A DNA stretch of 64,000 nt, from NCBI RefSeq assembly GCF_050624435.1, contig NC_134536.1, positions 130,456,758 to 130,520,757 of the forward strand. Direction: 5' to 3'. Every line of letters begins with the position of its first letter. Within the stretch, counting starts at the first letter, position 1. Position numbers and translations under genes: made by a program. A model generated the notes under the pieces. That model did not search any database and was not told the origin of the DNA. It saw only the letters and a program-made list of their open reading frames with translations. Source of the stretch: Tenrec ecaudatus (taxonomy: Eukaryota > Chordata > Mammalia > Afrosoricida > Tenrecidae). Shown here in pieces: positions 10,491 through 21,600 of the stretch.

Positions 10491-10628
10491 GGCAGCAAGG
10501 GCTTTTTGCCAGCTGCCACCACTTGTTTCCCCTCCCCACACACTGCCGTCTGCCAACTTGGGAGCCTCCTTTTCCTCAGAGCCTACAAAAACCACTTCCT
10601 CCATGAAGCCTGGCTCCTCCCAGAGGCG

Positions 10629-10653
10629 GGGTGGTGGTGGTGGTGGTGGTGGT
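10629..10653. repeat. (GGT)n microsatellite
   Basis: Eight perfect trinucleotide units. The surrounding 10491-11040 holds no recognised element. Confidence 0.95.
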
Positions 10654-11049
10654 CAGACTGCCCTGCTCCACTTCTGACTCACTGTGTGGTCTGGGCCGAG
10701 CCAAGCCCTGCTCCTCTCTGGACCTGGGTTCTCCCTTCAGAAAAGAAAGGATTTGGGTCTGGTTCCTTCCAGACCCTGCCATCGAATGGACTGAGCCATG
10801 GAAGAACTCTGACATTTCAAGGTTTTCAAGATGTCTCAGCATGGTGTCTGAAGTTCAAAGTCTTGGCTGGGTAGACTCGGTGCTGCCAGGCCTCTCTTGT
10901 TGCCTCTGAAAATGGGACCCTTCTAGGCTTTTGCTCACTGCCATGACGCCTGAATGAATGAGTGCGTGCGGGACAGCTCCAAAAGCACCTAGAATTCTCC
11001 ACAAATGGTAGATGCCTTCCCTGCCATCGGGGCCCAAACAGACCTGCAT

Positions 11050-11125
11050 TCTGGAGCGTTATAATTGGCTTTTTGTATTTGGCCAAATGCATATATTTAA
11101 AAAAAACCACCGGCAGCAAGCTTTT
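11050..11125. promoter_or_regulatory. Candidate conserved AT-rich island
   Basis: 'gcgttataattggctttttg', 'ttggccaaatgcatatattt' and 'ttaaaaaaaaccacc' form a short AT-rich island containing octamer-like and MEF2-like words within GC-rich DNA. No repeat match is recognised. Confidence 0.25.
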
Positions 11126-11613
11126 TATCCTCAGGAAATAAAATGGCTGACGAGGGGGACAAGGGAGCCCCCCTCCCCCTCAGGGATTCTAGGCCCCGGG
11201 CTCTCTGGGCCTCTCACATTCCCGCCCCCCTTCTCCCGGGGGCTCCCATGTCTGAATCCCTCCGGCACCCCAGCCTCCTCCCCCTGCAGCCTGTGGGCCT
11301 GGCTCTCCCCACCCACGGCTCCTGCTCCCCTGAGAGGGAGCCTGGGCTGTAGCTCTCCTTTCACACCCAGATGCAGGAGCCGGCCGAGCTGGGCGGGGGG
11401 CCAGCTTGACATCTGGCATCGATTACCAACGGTGGCTGTGGAGTGGACTCCTCTGCCTGCCACTCACCTATCTGCCCGGGTGACAGAGGAGATGGGAAAA
11501 AGGTTTTCACAGCTGGAATAAATTGAGGGGAAGGGGAGGGGGAGGGTCGAAAAGAGACCAAAAAACAACATTGAATTCAAGATGGAAGAAAGACCGTCTT
11601 AGAGGAGGTGATG
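11126..11613. other. Unassigned C-rich DNA
   Basis: Pyrimidine-rich, proline-coding in several frames and therefore rich in spurious open frames. No gene call. Confidence 0.45.
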
Positions 11614-11910
11614 AAGAAAATGTGTGTGAGTGCTCCTGTGTGTGTGCGCGTGTGTGTGTGCGCGCGCACGTGTGTGCCTGGGGTAAGTGTGAATGTGTGC
11701 ACATGCATGTCTGGGTGAGCCTGAGTGTGGGTATCCATGTGTCTGGGAGAGGTGTGAGCATTTGCACATGTGTGTCTGGGGTGAGTGTGAGAGCATGTAC
11801 ACCTGTCCCTGAGCATGTGTACAAATGTGTGTCTGGGGTGAGTGCAAGTGTGTGCACACGCGTGTGTCTGGGGTAAGTGTGAGCATAAGCAGGCACGTGT
11901 GAGTGGCTGT
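11614..11910. repeat. GT-rich minisatellite
   Basis: Irregular tandem units of roughly 25-40 bp built on 'gtgtctggggtgagtgtgag', after a pure gt/gcgc stretch at 11640-11675. The alternating purine-pyrimidine core (gtgtgtgcgcgcgcacgtgt) is of the kind able to form left-handed DNA. Confidence 0.85.
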
Positions 11911-12424
11911 CTGTTGGCAAGCCCACCAGCATCTTTTCTCTGGTGTACTTGGCACAGTGTTTAATTTTAGGATGCTGCCTATACCTACTGTGGCCCCCTG
12001 GGTGCCCAGGACCCGCTTGGCTTGAGCAGTGGGGGGAAGGGGTGTGGGGAAAGGAGATGGACGGAGACGGACGGAAGAGAGAGGAGCAGACAGGTTAGAG
12101 GAGAAGCTGGCCAGAGGGCAGGCAAGAAGAAGGAGGAAGAAGCAGAAGCCTGGGCCTTGGGAGAGGAGAGGCTGGCTGTACCAACGGCCCTTTTCCTGCT
12201 GGGCCCAGCCCCCTGGGCCTGCCCCTCTTCCCCCACTCCACCCCCCTCCTCAATCCTTGCTCAACTGGAGGTGACAGCCAGACCTGGCCTTCCCTTCCCC
12301 CCGCACCTCCCCCACCTGCTGACCCCACACTGCTCCCCTCTGCCCACTCTCCCCCTTTCTCTGGCCGCCCACACCTCTGGGGCCAGCCCACAGGAATTCC
12401 CCTCCTCCCCCATCTGCTCCCCAC

Positions 12425-12850
12425 TGACACAACGGAGCTTTCAATTGCCTGCTCATTAGTCACCGCAATATTTCCCCTGGATGCCCCCTCCCAACCGGCT
12501 CACTTCAATCATGCCAGGGCCAGCGGGGTCCCAGCCCTCCACCGGGCTGCTGTTTGCAGGAAACTGTGTAGTAACCGCTTCACCCCTCCACAGAGGGGCC
12601 CCGGCGGGAGTGGGGAGCTAGTGGCCCTCACAATGGAAGGGGGCCCTCAGAAGCCCCTCAAGTGTGTGCGAAGGGCTAAGGACTGGCTTCGCATTTGAAG
12701 CAGCCGATTTGGGGCGGCCCATCGACCGTCCTGAGACTAGAGCTGCTGAGTCCATAAAAGCCCCCTCTAGCGTTACAGCATTTGAGAGACTATTAAGTTT
12801 TAAGGCCGGGACCTCCGGGGGAGGGGGCTTGTTGACATGGGGGTCGTGTG
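12425..12850. promoter_or_regulatory. Candidate conserved non-coding block
   Basis: Two islands: 'caattgcctgctcattagtc' with 'accgcaatatttcccctgga' (about 12440-12480), and 'gtccataaaagccccctcta' with 'gagagactattaagttttaa' (about 12750-12805). Unique, AT-rich relative to the flanks, not repeat-like. An enhancer role is inferred only. Confidence 0.3.
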
Positions 12851-13360
12851 GGTTTATGTGGTTTTCAGAGGGAGACTGATTGGGGCTGAGGATGAGGGCA
12901 GGGACCTTAGAGAGGGGTGGGCCGGGCAGAGCCAGGGTTGGGGGAGAGGTCAGCCCAGGCTGCAGATCTCCGTCTCCGGCAAGTGATTCTCAAACTTTTG
13001 AAGGTCATGAAACTGAGCGTCCTGGGAGCAGGGGCAGGAAAAAGTATTTCCCATGCAGCCTTTAGACCTTAGGGAACCACACAATGTCTCCTGCAGTGCC
13101 GTGGGCCAGCTTGGGTCTCCCCTCCCCACCTGGAGCACTCTGTGTTACCAGAATGTCCCCTATCAGTGCCCCCCCTTCTGTGGCTTTGGGGTGACAGCTT
13201 CCCCACCTCTCCTGTGTCCCTCCAGGCTAGCTGTACCTGTATGAGAGCAGCAAGAGCCCCCACAAATGGCAATCTGGGGGGGGAGGTGGAGAGGCCCTGC
13301 TGGGGAGACAAAAAGGTTTGAATCTAAGCCCTGCCACTTATGAACTGGGTGGTCTAGGGC
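12851..13360. other. Unassigned DNA
   Basis: No clear element. 'gtgattctcaaacttttgaa' near 12983 resembles the ends of Charlie-type hAT relics but is too short to call. Confidence 0.4.
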
Positions 13361-13361
13361 G

Positions 13362-13394
<33 letters not shown>
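13362..13394. repeat. (CT)n microsatellite
   Basis: Sixteen perfect dinucleotide units directly abutting a SINE fragment. Confidence 0.95.
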
Positions 13395-13396
<2 letters not shown>

Positions 13397-13480
13397 ATGG
13401 AGTCTATGCCTACACACAGGGACTCTACCCTATATGACAGGGTAGAACTGCCCCTGCGAGTTTCCAAGAGCAAGTTGAGA
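13395..13480 (-). mobile_element. AfroSINE 3'-end fragment, antisense
   Basis: 'gccatggagtctatgcctac', 'gacagggtagaactgcccct', 'gcgagtttccaaga'; the head half is missing. Confidence 0.65.
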
Positions 13481-13599
13481 TTCACTTTTCTTACCCATTT
13501 GTACACCAAAAGGGCCAAACTAGATCATGATTTGCGGAATCTCATGACTTGTGAAAGGGGATTCAAGTGAAAAAGCCAGCACCCTCCTCCCCTAAGAGC

Positions 13600-13885
13600 C
13601 CCCCTCTCTGAGCACTAGGCATTTCACAAGCATTCTCCTGCCAGCAATCCCTCCCCTAGGCAATCACTCTCACACACTCCTTTGCTGGTAAGCAAACCCA
13701 GGTGTGTGAGTGGGGAGAAGGAAGTGCCTCCATTGGGGTTCAAATCCAGCCCTTGGCACCACCTTGGGCACCTGCTGCCCGCTGAGCAGGCTCAGGATAT
13801 GCTGCCACCGGGTACTGTCTCGGGACCAGCACCTGGGAGCCTCACTCTGCAGACTGGGGGTGATAATGGTGCTGCCCCCCCCCGG
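13600..13885. mobile_element. Two MIR-like relics, antisense then sense
   Basis: 13600-13700 reads as antisense MIR ('ctctgagcactaggcatttc'). From 13728 a sense MIR is suggested by 'tggggttcaaatccagccct', 'accttgggcacctg' and 'gcagactgggggtgataatg'. Both are strongly diverged. Confidence 0.45.
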
Positions 13886-14254
13886 CTGCTTGGGGCGAAG
13901 CAGGGTAGAAACGGCAGGCCACCCACTCAATATGGGGCCACCCATAGCTAGGGCACCTCGCTTGGTAGCGGCCATAGGTGGTGTCACTGCCGTCCTCACC
14001 ATGCCAAGAGCCCTGCTTCCGTCGTCGGCTGGGAAGACAAGCCAGCCAGGGTGGCCACCTACTGGAGCCAGTGCAGTGCAGTCTGCTGGTGAACGAGGCT
14101 CCCAAACCTGACCACCAGCTCACCACCTGCCTGGCTTTTCCTAAGGGCCTGGGACATGGAGATGATAGCATTACCAACACCTCACATTTATAGAGCCTTC
14201 TCTTCAGCCTGTATTCCAAGGCCACTCTACAAAGCCCTCCCCGCTATCCTCTGC

Positions 14255-14400
14255 CCAGGCATATGCATACATGTGTGTACATGCATGCACATGCATGCAC
14301 ATACATGCATGCCCACTCCTGCACGCACACACCCATGAGCAGACACACGTGCACACATATGTGCAGGCACGTGGACACACATCTGTACACACACATGGCT
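14255..14400. repeat. (CATG/CA)-rich tract
   Basis: Alternating acatgcatgcacacac words over about 140 bp; an impure alternating purine-pyrimidine tract. Confidence 0.9.
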
Positions 14401-14452
14401 GCTGCTTGCCCTCCCTCCACTGCCCTCTCCATTTCCCTGTTGACTTAGGTAA

Positions 14453-14626
14453 GGATCCCTGCTGGGTTAAGCATTGGGCTGTTAACTGCAGGGTCAGTGG
14501 TTCAAACCCTGCAGCCACCAAGCAAGAAAGAGATGAAGCTATCTGCCACAAAGACATTCATGGATTTGGAAGCCCTATGGAGCAATTCTACTCTGCCTTA
14601 TAGGGTAAGTGTGGGCTGGAATCAGT
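14453..14626 (+). mobile_element. AfroSINE, sense, source of a tandem array
   Basis: Sense copy: 'tgctgggttaagcattgggc', 'gttaactgcagggtcagtgg', 'ttcaaaccctgcagccacca', 'gatttggaagccctatggag'. Its 3' part (14579-14626) is the first unit of the satellite that follows. Confidence 0.9.
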
Positions 14627-15003
14627 GGAGCAGTTCTACCTGTCCTATAGGGTCAGTGTGGGTTGGAATCAGTGGAGCAGTTGTACCTGTCCTATAGGGT
14701 TGGTGTGGGTTGGAATCAGTGGAGCAGTTCTACCTGTCCTATAGGGTCGGTGTGGGTTGGAATCAGTGGAGCAGTTCTACTCTGTCCTATAGGGTCAGTG
14801 TGGGTTGGAATCAGTGGAGCAGTTCTACCTGTCCTATAGGGTCAGTGTGGGCTGGAATCAGTGGAGCAGTTGTACCTGTCCTATAGGGTTGGTGTGGGTT
14901 GGAATCAGTGGAGCAGTTCTACCTGTCCTATAGGGTCGGTGTGGGTTGGAATCAGTGGAGCAGTTGTACCTGTCCTATAGGGTCAGTGTGGATTGGAATC
15001 AGT
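14579..15003 (+). repeat. 47-bp satellite derived from the AfroSINE 3' body, nine units
   Basis: Units start at 14579, 14627, 14674, 14721, 14768, 14816, 14863, 14910 and 14957 (lengths 48,47,47,47,48,47,47,47,47). Each holds 'ggagcagttctacctgtcct' followed by 'atagggtcagtgtgggttgg'. Unit 3 is identical to unit 7 and unit 4 to unit 8, unit 2 differs from unit 6 by one base, and units 1 and 5 share an extra base ('ctctg'). The array therefore has a 189-bp four-unit higher-order period. It has no spacers. Confidence 0.97.
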
Positions 15004-15062
15004 GGAATTTAACAGGTCCCTGACAATGCAACTCTAGCTTTCTTCAAGCAATATAGCATGTC

Positions 15063-15620
15063 TGTGGTAGTCACCTCATCTGGTGTCAATTTAAGGATTA
15101 GGAGTGTAGGGGTGGAGTCTAGGTTGTCAATCTGGAGATAGCCAATGAGACTTCTGTGTGGATATGGCCTTCTGAGAATTCTGGGAAATCTGGCAATTCC
15201 TTCTTGGAGGTGAGAGACACTATCTCTCCCAGGTCACTCCTTTGGAGACTCTCTACTGACAAGGCAGACTTCCTGTGAGACATCCCGGAGGAGATGCCAC
15301 ATGGACCTACCCTGATGCAGCCCTGGAACCTGGAATGGCCACGTGGAGACCCCTGCCGGCGCTGAGATGCTTCTACCACTACTGACTTGGCACCCACCGG
15401 CCTGTGATCGTTCTGCATTTGGCATCCTTGCATGTGCTTCATGAGGCTGAAGAGTACTTTATGGATTGATGTCAGACATATGGGCTAATATAAGACATGA
15501 CTTTGGACTGGACTGGGTTTGGATGTTTTCTCAATGTTCAATTGCTCTTGTATATAAATTTCTTTCTCACACATATGTGTGTCCATGGATTTGTTTCTCT
15601 AGTCTACCCAGATTAACACA
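15063..15620 (+). mobile_element. Solo LTR family A
   Basis: Full-length, about 558 bp: tgtggtagtc ... gattaacaca. Flanked by near-matching 5-bp sites, atgtc (15058-15062) and atatc (15621-15625). It carries all the blocks of the family, including 'atataaatttctttctcaca' near the 3' end. Confidence 0.93.
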
Positions 15621-15625
15621 ATATC

Positions 15626-16480
15626 CAACATGCTAGTGACCAAAGGCAAGAGTGAGTAAGGCACAGAGCTGGCTCCCGAGAAGCCTCCTGTCTAGCAGCG
15701 GGCAGCAGGTGATGGTGGCTCATGAGAAGAGAGTAAAGATGGGCCCAGTGCTGGAGGTGGCAGGGAGGTGGGAGCCCAAGGGGGTGGTCCTCACCTACTT
15801 GCAGATGGAGGGGACATGGCTGTGGGAAGAAAGCAAGTCTGAGGCTCAATGGAGGAGGTGATGGTAAGCTCTCTGGGTAGAACGGTACTGGGCAACTGGG
15901 GTTTTCAGACTGGGCTGCTGCTGCCGGTGTGCCAAGAAGGCTGGGCATATGGAGGACAAATGTCAACTACTCCAAGGGGCGTCCCTAGTCCCCTTTCAGC
16001 TCTGCAGTTGGACTGGAAGTCATCAGCATTTTATGGAGTCTGGTGCCTGACATCACTAAGAAAGGTGGAAATTACCCTTCAGCAGGCACAGTGTTGGTGG
16101 CTGGTTATCAGGCCTTTGTGGTCCCTCCACCACCAATGTCCTCCCCCTCCTGTCCCGGCCACCCTGACTGCACAAGCAAGGCAGCTGGCTTCTGTTTAGC
16201 GGCCTCTTTTATTGAAAACAAGGTCTCTTTAAAACATGAGAATGCCCATTGGTGCAGCAAAATGTTCAGGCTGAGAGGCTTTCTGAGTGACTGGGAAGGG
16301 CAGATGGACATCAGATGATGTCCTCCACCCCTGCTCACCTTCTACTTTCAGTGGTGTCTCTTGCCTTGTCTGCTGTCTGCAGGTGTGTCCTCATTGCTAG
16401 GACCCCCTTGAGCCTTCCTGGTGATGCCACCTCCCTCCCTGTCTCAGTTGACTCAGCAACCCTTATCTTACACACAACCA
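15626..16480. other. Unassigned DNA
   Basis: No recognised element. Short frames only. Confidence 0.45.
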
Positions 16481-16482
16481 AC

Positions 16483-17200
16483 CAGTGTAAACCAACCAAC
16501 CGACCGACCGACCAACCAACCAACCAACCAACCAACCAACCAACCAACCAGCCAGCCGGCCAACCAGCCGACCAACCAACCGACCAGCCAACCGCCAACC
16601 AACTAGCCAACCAACCAACCAACCAACCAACCAACAACCAACTAGCCAGCCAACCAGCTAGCCAGCCAACTGGCCGACCAACCAACCAACCGACCGACCA
16701 ACCAACCAACCAACCAACCAACCAACCACCCAACCAACCAACTAGCCAGCCAACCGGCCAACCAACCAACCAACCAACCAACCAACCAACCAACCACCCA
16801 ACCAACCAGCTAGCCAGCCAACCAGCCAACCAACCAACCAACCAACCAACCCACCAACCAACCAACAACCAACTAGGCAGCCAACCAACCACCCAACCAA
16901 CCAACTAGACAGCCAACCGGCCAACCAACCAACCAACCAACCAACCAACCAACCCACCAACCAACCAACAACCAACTAGGCAGCCAACCAACCACCCAAC
17001 CAACCAACTAGACAGCCAACCAGTCAACCAACCAACCAACCAACCAACAACCAACTAACCAGCCAACCAACCAACCAACCAACAACTAACTAGGCAGCCA
17101 ACCAACCAACCAACCAGAAAAGCAAACCAACCAAATAACCAAATAAATCAACCAATCAACCAAACCAACCCAAAACAAATAAACCAACCAAGCAAGCAAC
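16483..17200 (+). repeat. About 700-bp (CCAA)n array
   Basis: Dominated by ccaa tetranucleotides with ccag, ccgg, ccga and ctag variants, ending in 'aaccaaccaagcaagcaac'. Longer periods are visible: 'taggcagccaaccaacc' recurs at 16874, 16977 and 17091. It abuts the 3' end of an antisense AfroSINE, whose own tail is a GGTT/TTGG-rich stretch. The array is therefore plausibly an expansion of that tail. Confidence 0.97.
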
Positions 17201-17366
17201 AAACAAGCTCACTGAGTGGATTCCAAGTCGATTATAGGACAGAATAGAACTGCCCCTTTGTTTTCTGAGACTGCAACTCTCTATGGGAGTAGAAAGTCAC
17301 ATCTTTCCTCTGTGGAGAGTGGCTAGTGGTTTTGAACTGCTGACCTTGAGGTTAGCAGCCCACTAT
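17200..17366 (-). mobile_element. AfroSINE, antisense
   Basis: 'gtggattccaagtcgattat', 'gacagaatagaactgcccct', 'tctatgggagtagaaagtca', 'tggttttgaactgctgacct', 'gaggttagcagcccac'. Confidence 0.9.
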
Positions 17367-17717
17367 ATATTCCCTTTATTTCACTGAGGCTCCGAGGGGT
17401 CCTGGGTGTTGAGGGAAAGTAGGAACCAAGGCTGTGGTCCGGGGTTTCCCATGCCACAGTCAGGGTGCTTTCCCTGCCTCGCTGTGCTGCCCACAGTGAC
17501 ACTCTCTCATCCCCCAGAGCCCAAGCGCAGCCGTGATGGCCGAGGAGGAAGGAGCAGGGGCTCAAGCAGGGGAACAAGTTGAACACTTCTTTAAAAAATG
17601 TTTTTATTAATGTATACATGAGGGACTTAAAAAAATTCCTGGGAAACCTGGAGCTAAAAGGGAGTGGAATCCCTCCAGGAATGTCTGGAGCCCTCTGTTA
17701 TCGATACCCCCACCTCC

Positions 17718-17918
17718 AGTTGCCCACCAGTGGATTTCAAGCCATGACGGCCCGGTCTGTGTCAGTGTCGAGGCGTGCTTTCCAAACAGCGTTTTCCCTA
17801 CTGATTATTTGGGAGCAGATCACGAGAGCTCCTTTTCCCAAGGTGCCTCTGGGTGAACTTGAACTTCCAAGCTTCAGTTAGTAGCCCAATGCATTGACTT
17901 TACTACCCAGGGATTCCT
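17718..17918 (-). mobile_element. AfroSINE, older antisense copy
   Basis: Diverged: 'gtggatttcaagccatgacg', 'aaggtgcctctgggtgaact', 'gcttcagttagtagcccaat', 'tactacccagggattcc'. Confidence 0.75.
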
Positions 17919-17959
17919 ATCAAAATCAACATCGATAAGGATATTGATAAATACAGACT

Positions 17960-19080
17960 GGGCATTATTTGTGCTTGTGCATGACTCATCGTAACAGATC
18001 ACAATCATAATGATGAATGTTCACAGCCCCAGGCCAAGAAATAGAACATCTACTAGCCCTTTGGAATACTGCTTCATGTGCCCTGCCAGTGTAACCCAAT
18101 CATTCCCCTCAGTGCAATCCAATCATGTGCCCTTCCAGTGTAGCCAGCTTTTAATACCGCAGAGCTGTTGGCCTGGTTGTGCACATGATATAAATGGAAT
18201 CAGGTAGGATATAAACTTTCTGTGTGTGACTTCGTTCACTCGATGTTATAGTTGTGAAAACCACTGTTGTGTATAGCAGTAGCACATTTGCTCATTATTT
18301 GTAGTAGTCTGCTCGGTAAATATGATTGTACTTATTTATGCCTTCCATAGCCGCTTTCCAGGCTTTTTCTATTGCATACAAGTTTGCTGTACGCATTGGC
18401 CTATCAGTAGAATGCCCGCCTGGGGCATAGAATATGCACGTGGTCAGTATTAATAATAATTTCCAGCTGGTCTTAATATTTGTTGAATCCACATATGCTC
18501 TCCTGAGCATTCTAGCTGCCCTGTGTTCTCAGTGCTTGAATTTGCTCTTTTTTTTTTAACCACTGTGCTGTATGTCTGGTGGGATTTCACTGTAGTTTTC
18601 ATTTTAGCACTCCTCTATAACATGAAATACCGCCCCCCCTTTATTGTTGTCTTTAGGCATTCGAACTTCTTCTTTCTGTAAAATGCTTATTCAAGTCTTC
18701 TGCCAATTTTTCTATTGGCTTTTTATCTTCTTATTGATTGGTAGATCTGCAACATAGGTATTGGTTTTCTGTAATCTAGCCACGAGTCTTTCCCCACCCT
18801 GTGGTATGTCTTTTTGCTCTCTTAAAAACGATCTTTTGATGAACCCAAGTTCTTAATTTTAACATTGGCTGATTTATCATGTTTTGTCCTTCATGGCCCA
18901 GTGCTTTTCCGGTGCTCAGAAACATTCGCTTAGCTCAAAGTCAGGGAGACATTCTCCTTGGGTTTGCTTTCAGAAGCTTTATTGCTTTGCCTTCCACCTT
19001 TGGATCCGCAACTTGGGTTTGATGTACTTGTGCATGTATGGTGTGAGGTAGGGGGTCATGGTTAATTTTAAAAATATGAG
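17960..19080 (-). mobile_element. L1 LINE 3' region, antisense (L1M-like)
   Basis: On the minus strand this reads as the end of L1 ORF2 plus 3' UTR. Window-strand landmarks are 'gtgtgtgacttcgttcactc', 'gaagtcttctgccaattttt'-type sequence near 18690, 'tctattggctttttatcttc', and 'gtatggtgtgaggtaggggg' near 19038. It is old and frame-broken. Confidence 0.75.
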
Positions 19081-19399
19081 CTTATATCATCTTCACCTCT
19101 GACCCCCTCATCAGCCCCACTTTAATTAAGTAGACTTTTGTATGCAAATGTGTCTTTGGGCGGTCCCTTTGAAACTCTGGGTAGTAACTGGAGCAGAGCT
19201 GTCAATGTGTAAGGTCTTGAGTTTGCTTGGGTCAGTCCTTCCAAGAAACTGACCTGGGCGATGAAGGAAATGGGGACAGAAGGGTGAAATATCCTCCTTA
19301 CTTGTTAGCTGGGACCCTTTCACCCACTACATTCCAGTGACAGGGTTTAGAAGTGTCACGTGGAGTCATAACTCCAGGACTGCAAATCAGAACCTCGGG

Positions 19400-19860
19400 G
19401 CCGCCTGCTTTTCTCTTCTGTCCATGTTTATGAGAACCTCCTCTGTGCCAGTCCCTAGGGGTACGCCGATGAACAAGACTGCCAACAACTTCCCCCCTCG
19501 TGCACTACACATCCCAGCGGAGCGAGAAAGGCAACAAGAGTGCAGGTATGGGAGGGAGGAAAAACAGCAAGTGTGCAGGTGTGGGAGATCTCTACAGGAA
19601 AGGCTGAAAGAGGATGACACTTGTTATGGAGAAGCCTTAGGTAGGAAAGAGGGATGTCGAGAGCTGGGTGGTTACTTCTCAACTGGGTGGTCCAGGAACA
19701 ACATACCGAGAAGGAGATCTTTAAGCAAACGCCAGAAGAATCATGCAGATATCTGGGAGAAGAGGCATGCTGGTTGGGAAAAAGAGCAAATCCAAGATTT
19801 CCGAGGCTGGAAATGGTGCAAGAGGTGATGGAATGCTGAGGAGCTAGAAAGATGTTGCTG
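19400..19860 (-). mobile_element. L2 LINE, antisense
   Basis: 'gagaacctcctctgtgccag', 'gccgatgaacaagactgcca', 'agatatctgggagaagaggc' and 'gcaagaggtgatggaatgct' follow the reverse-complement order of the L2 3' end. Diverged. Confidence 0.6.
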
Positions 19861-20183
19861 AAAGCTCTAAGTACAGCCATTTCCACCCTCTTGCGAGAGA
19901 CACAAAGGAGGAAGTCCTTCAGGAAGGGTGCTGCAGGGATGGGGGGCCTGTGACTGCAGACAGTGGGAGGAGGCAGACTCTCCTGGCTCTTCTTTCTCCA
20001 ATCTCTCGATGGTCCTTCCTATTGGCTCATCTTGTCCTGCGGCCAGTGCATAGAGGGAGGGGTGAAAGCAGCCCAGAGGAGCAGGCTCCTGAGAAACAGA
20101 GATGCAGAGTGGGAGGGCGGAGGAGTAGATTTGAAAATGCACCTTCCAACAATGAGGCAGTTCCTCACGCTCACTCAAGTCAG

Positions 20184-20370
20184 ATCAAACTCACTGACGT
20201 GGAGTCAGTGCTAACTCACGGAGGCCCTACAGGAGAGGGGAGACCTGCCCCTGTGGGTTCCCAAGACTGTGAAGACTCATCTTTCTCCCACAGAGTGGCT
20301 GGTGGTTTCAAACTGCTGACCGTGTGGGTTAGCGGCTCAACACGTAACCATCACACCACCAGGGCTCCTC
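20184..20370 (-). mobile_element. AfroSINE, antisense
   Basis: 'atcaaactcactgacgtgga', 'gacctgcccctgtgggttcc', 'ggctggtggtttcaaactgc', 'catcacaccaccagggctcc'. Confidence 0.92.
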
Positions 20371-20375
20371 ATCAG

Positions 20376-21115
20376 GGCGGCTAAAATGAGAAAGACTCAG
20401 CATACTAAATGTTGGCAAGGGTAAGGGGAAACTGGAATTCTCGTCCGCGGTGGATGGCGTATAGGACAGTAAAACAACTTTGGAAAACTGTTTGGCACCT
20501 TCTAACCTATGACCCAGCAATTCCACTCCTAGGGATGTACTCAAAGAGGGATCAAATGTACCGCCACCAACACACTGGCCATCACTCACGACCGCGTTGT
20601 CAGGACTAGCCAACCACTGGAAGACAGGGTAGAACTGCAACTGTTTACGGGAGTAGAAAGCCCTGCCTTTCTCCCTGAGAGCGGCTTGGTGGTTTCAAAC
20701 TGCCAGCCTCGCAGATCGCAGCCCAGCACATCACCACAGTGTCACCCGACAGGAAGATGGATTACATCGTGGTGTGCTTGTCTAATGGAATATGCAGTCT
20801 CGTAAGCGAACTACCGCTCCATGCGGCAACCTGGTGGCATCTCCCAGGCCTTCCGCTGAGTGAAATAAGCCAGACCCCCAAGAGAACATATTGTACCATT
20901 CTATTTACACCGAGCACAAGGACAGGCAAAGCTAAAATCTATGGCGATAAGGGATCCAGAAACATGACTGCCTGCAGGAAGGAGGATTGACGGGAGAGGG
21001 GCCAGGGGGGGGCTTTCTGGGATCATGACACCTTCTCCATCTTGATTCAGTGGGGATAACAGATACCTTTGACAAAACCCACCCAGCTGCGCATATCGGC
21101 TCTGTGCATTTCGGG
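20376..21115 (+). mobile_element. L1 LINE 3' end (L1M-like), interrupted by a SINE
   Basis: First part 20376-20621: 'gaaagactcagcatactaaa', 'aactttggaaaactgtttgg', 'gacccagcaattccactcct'. Second part 20744-21115: 'gtctaatggaatatgcagtc', 'gagtgaaataagccagaccc', 'aggcaaagctaaaatctatg'. These are hallmark 3' sequences of old mammalian L1. The split at 20622-20743 is an AfroSINE. Confidence 0.85.
20622..20743 (-). mobile_element. AfroSINE, antisense, inside L1
   Basis: 'gacagggtagaactgcaact', 'ttacgggagtagaaagccct', 'ggtggtttcaaactgccagc'. L1 sequence resumes on the far side, which gives relative age. Confidence 0.88.
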
Positions 21116-21369
21116 GTTTTTTTGCATTTCGTTTTTTTTTTAACTTGAGCACAAGGAGACCTGCCTCAAGTGGGCCAGGGGGAAGGGCAAGAAAAAAAAA
21201 TAAGCCTGAAAAAATGTAGACCTTTGTCTTCCTGAACGTTGGGCCCCAGCACCAGCCTATTAGGGCCCTTCCTCATGGGGCCAGGATCAGCACACCATCT
21301 CTCAGCTGTCAGCTCTCCGTCATCCGGCCAGTGGCCAGATCTGCCTTCTGACCTGGCTGTGGCGGAGCA

Positions 21370-21600
21370 CAGGAAGCCCTGGCGATGGAGCCCACGGGTC
21401 TCATCTGGAATCATCTGGAATCTTGGCTCCACCTCTCACTAGCTGCGTCACACAGCCGTGCCACATCGCTCCTATGAGCCTCTTCCCTCCTTGTCTGAAA
21501 AATGGGCTCCTTCACCTGGTGGCGGGGAAGATGAAAATGAGAGGAAGCCTTTGAAGACGGAGGCAACCACGGTCAAGGGCCTTCCCACAGTGGGGTTGGC
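21370..21600 (+). mobile_element. MIR SINE, sense
   Basis: 'cttggctccacctctcacta', 'gctgcgtcacacagccgtgc', 'gagcctcttccctccttgtc', 'tgaaaaatgggctccttcac'. Confidence 0.75.

Noticed and set aside
11507..11955. Histidine/threonine-rich open frames
   Set aside because: Products of the GT-rich minisatellite read on the minus strand.
12983..13070. Charlie/MER5-type hAT relic
   Set aside because: Only 'gattctcaaactttt' matches. There is no second terminal repeat or target duplication.
14579..15003. CRISPR-like regular array
   Set aside because: Units are contiguous without spacers and derive from an adjoining SINE in mammalian DNA.
16315..16908. 197-codon open frame rich in P-T-N-Q repeats (and a W-L-V-G frame on the other strand)
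   Set aside because: Both frames are direct translations of the (CCAA)n array. The two strands are equally open and no flanking gene structure exists.
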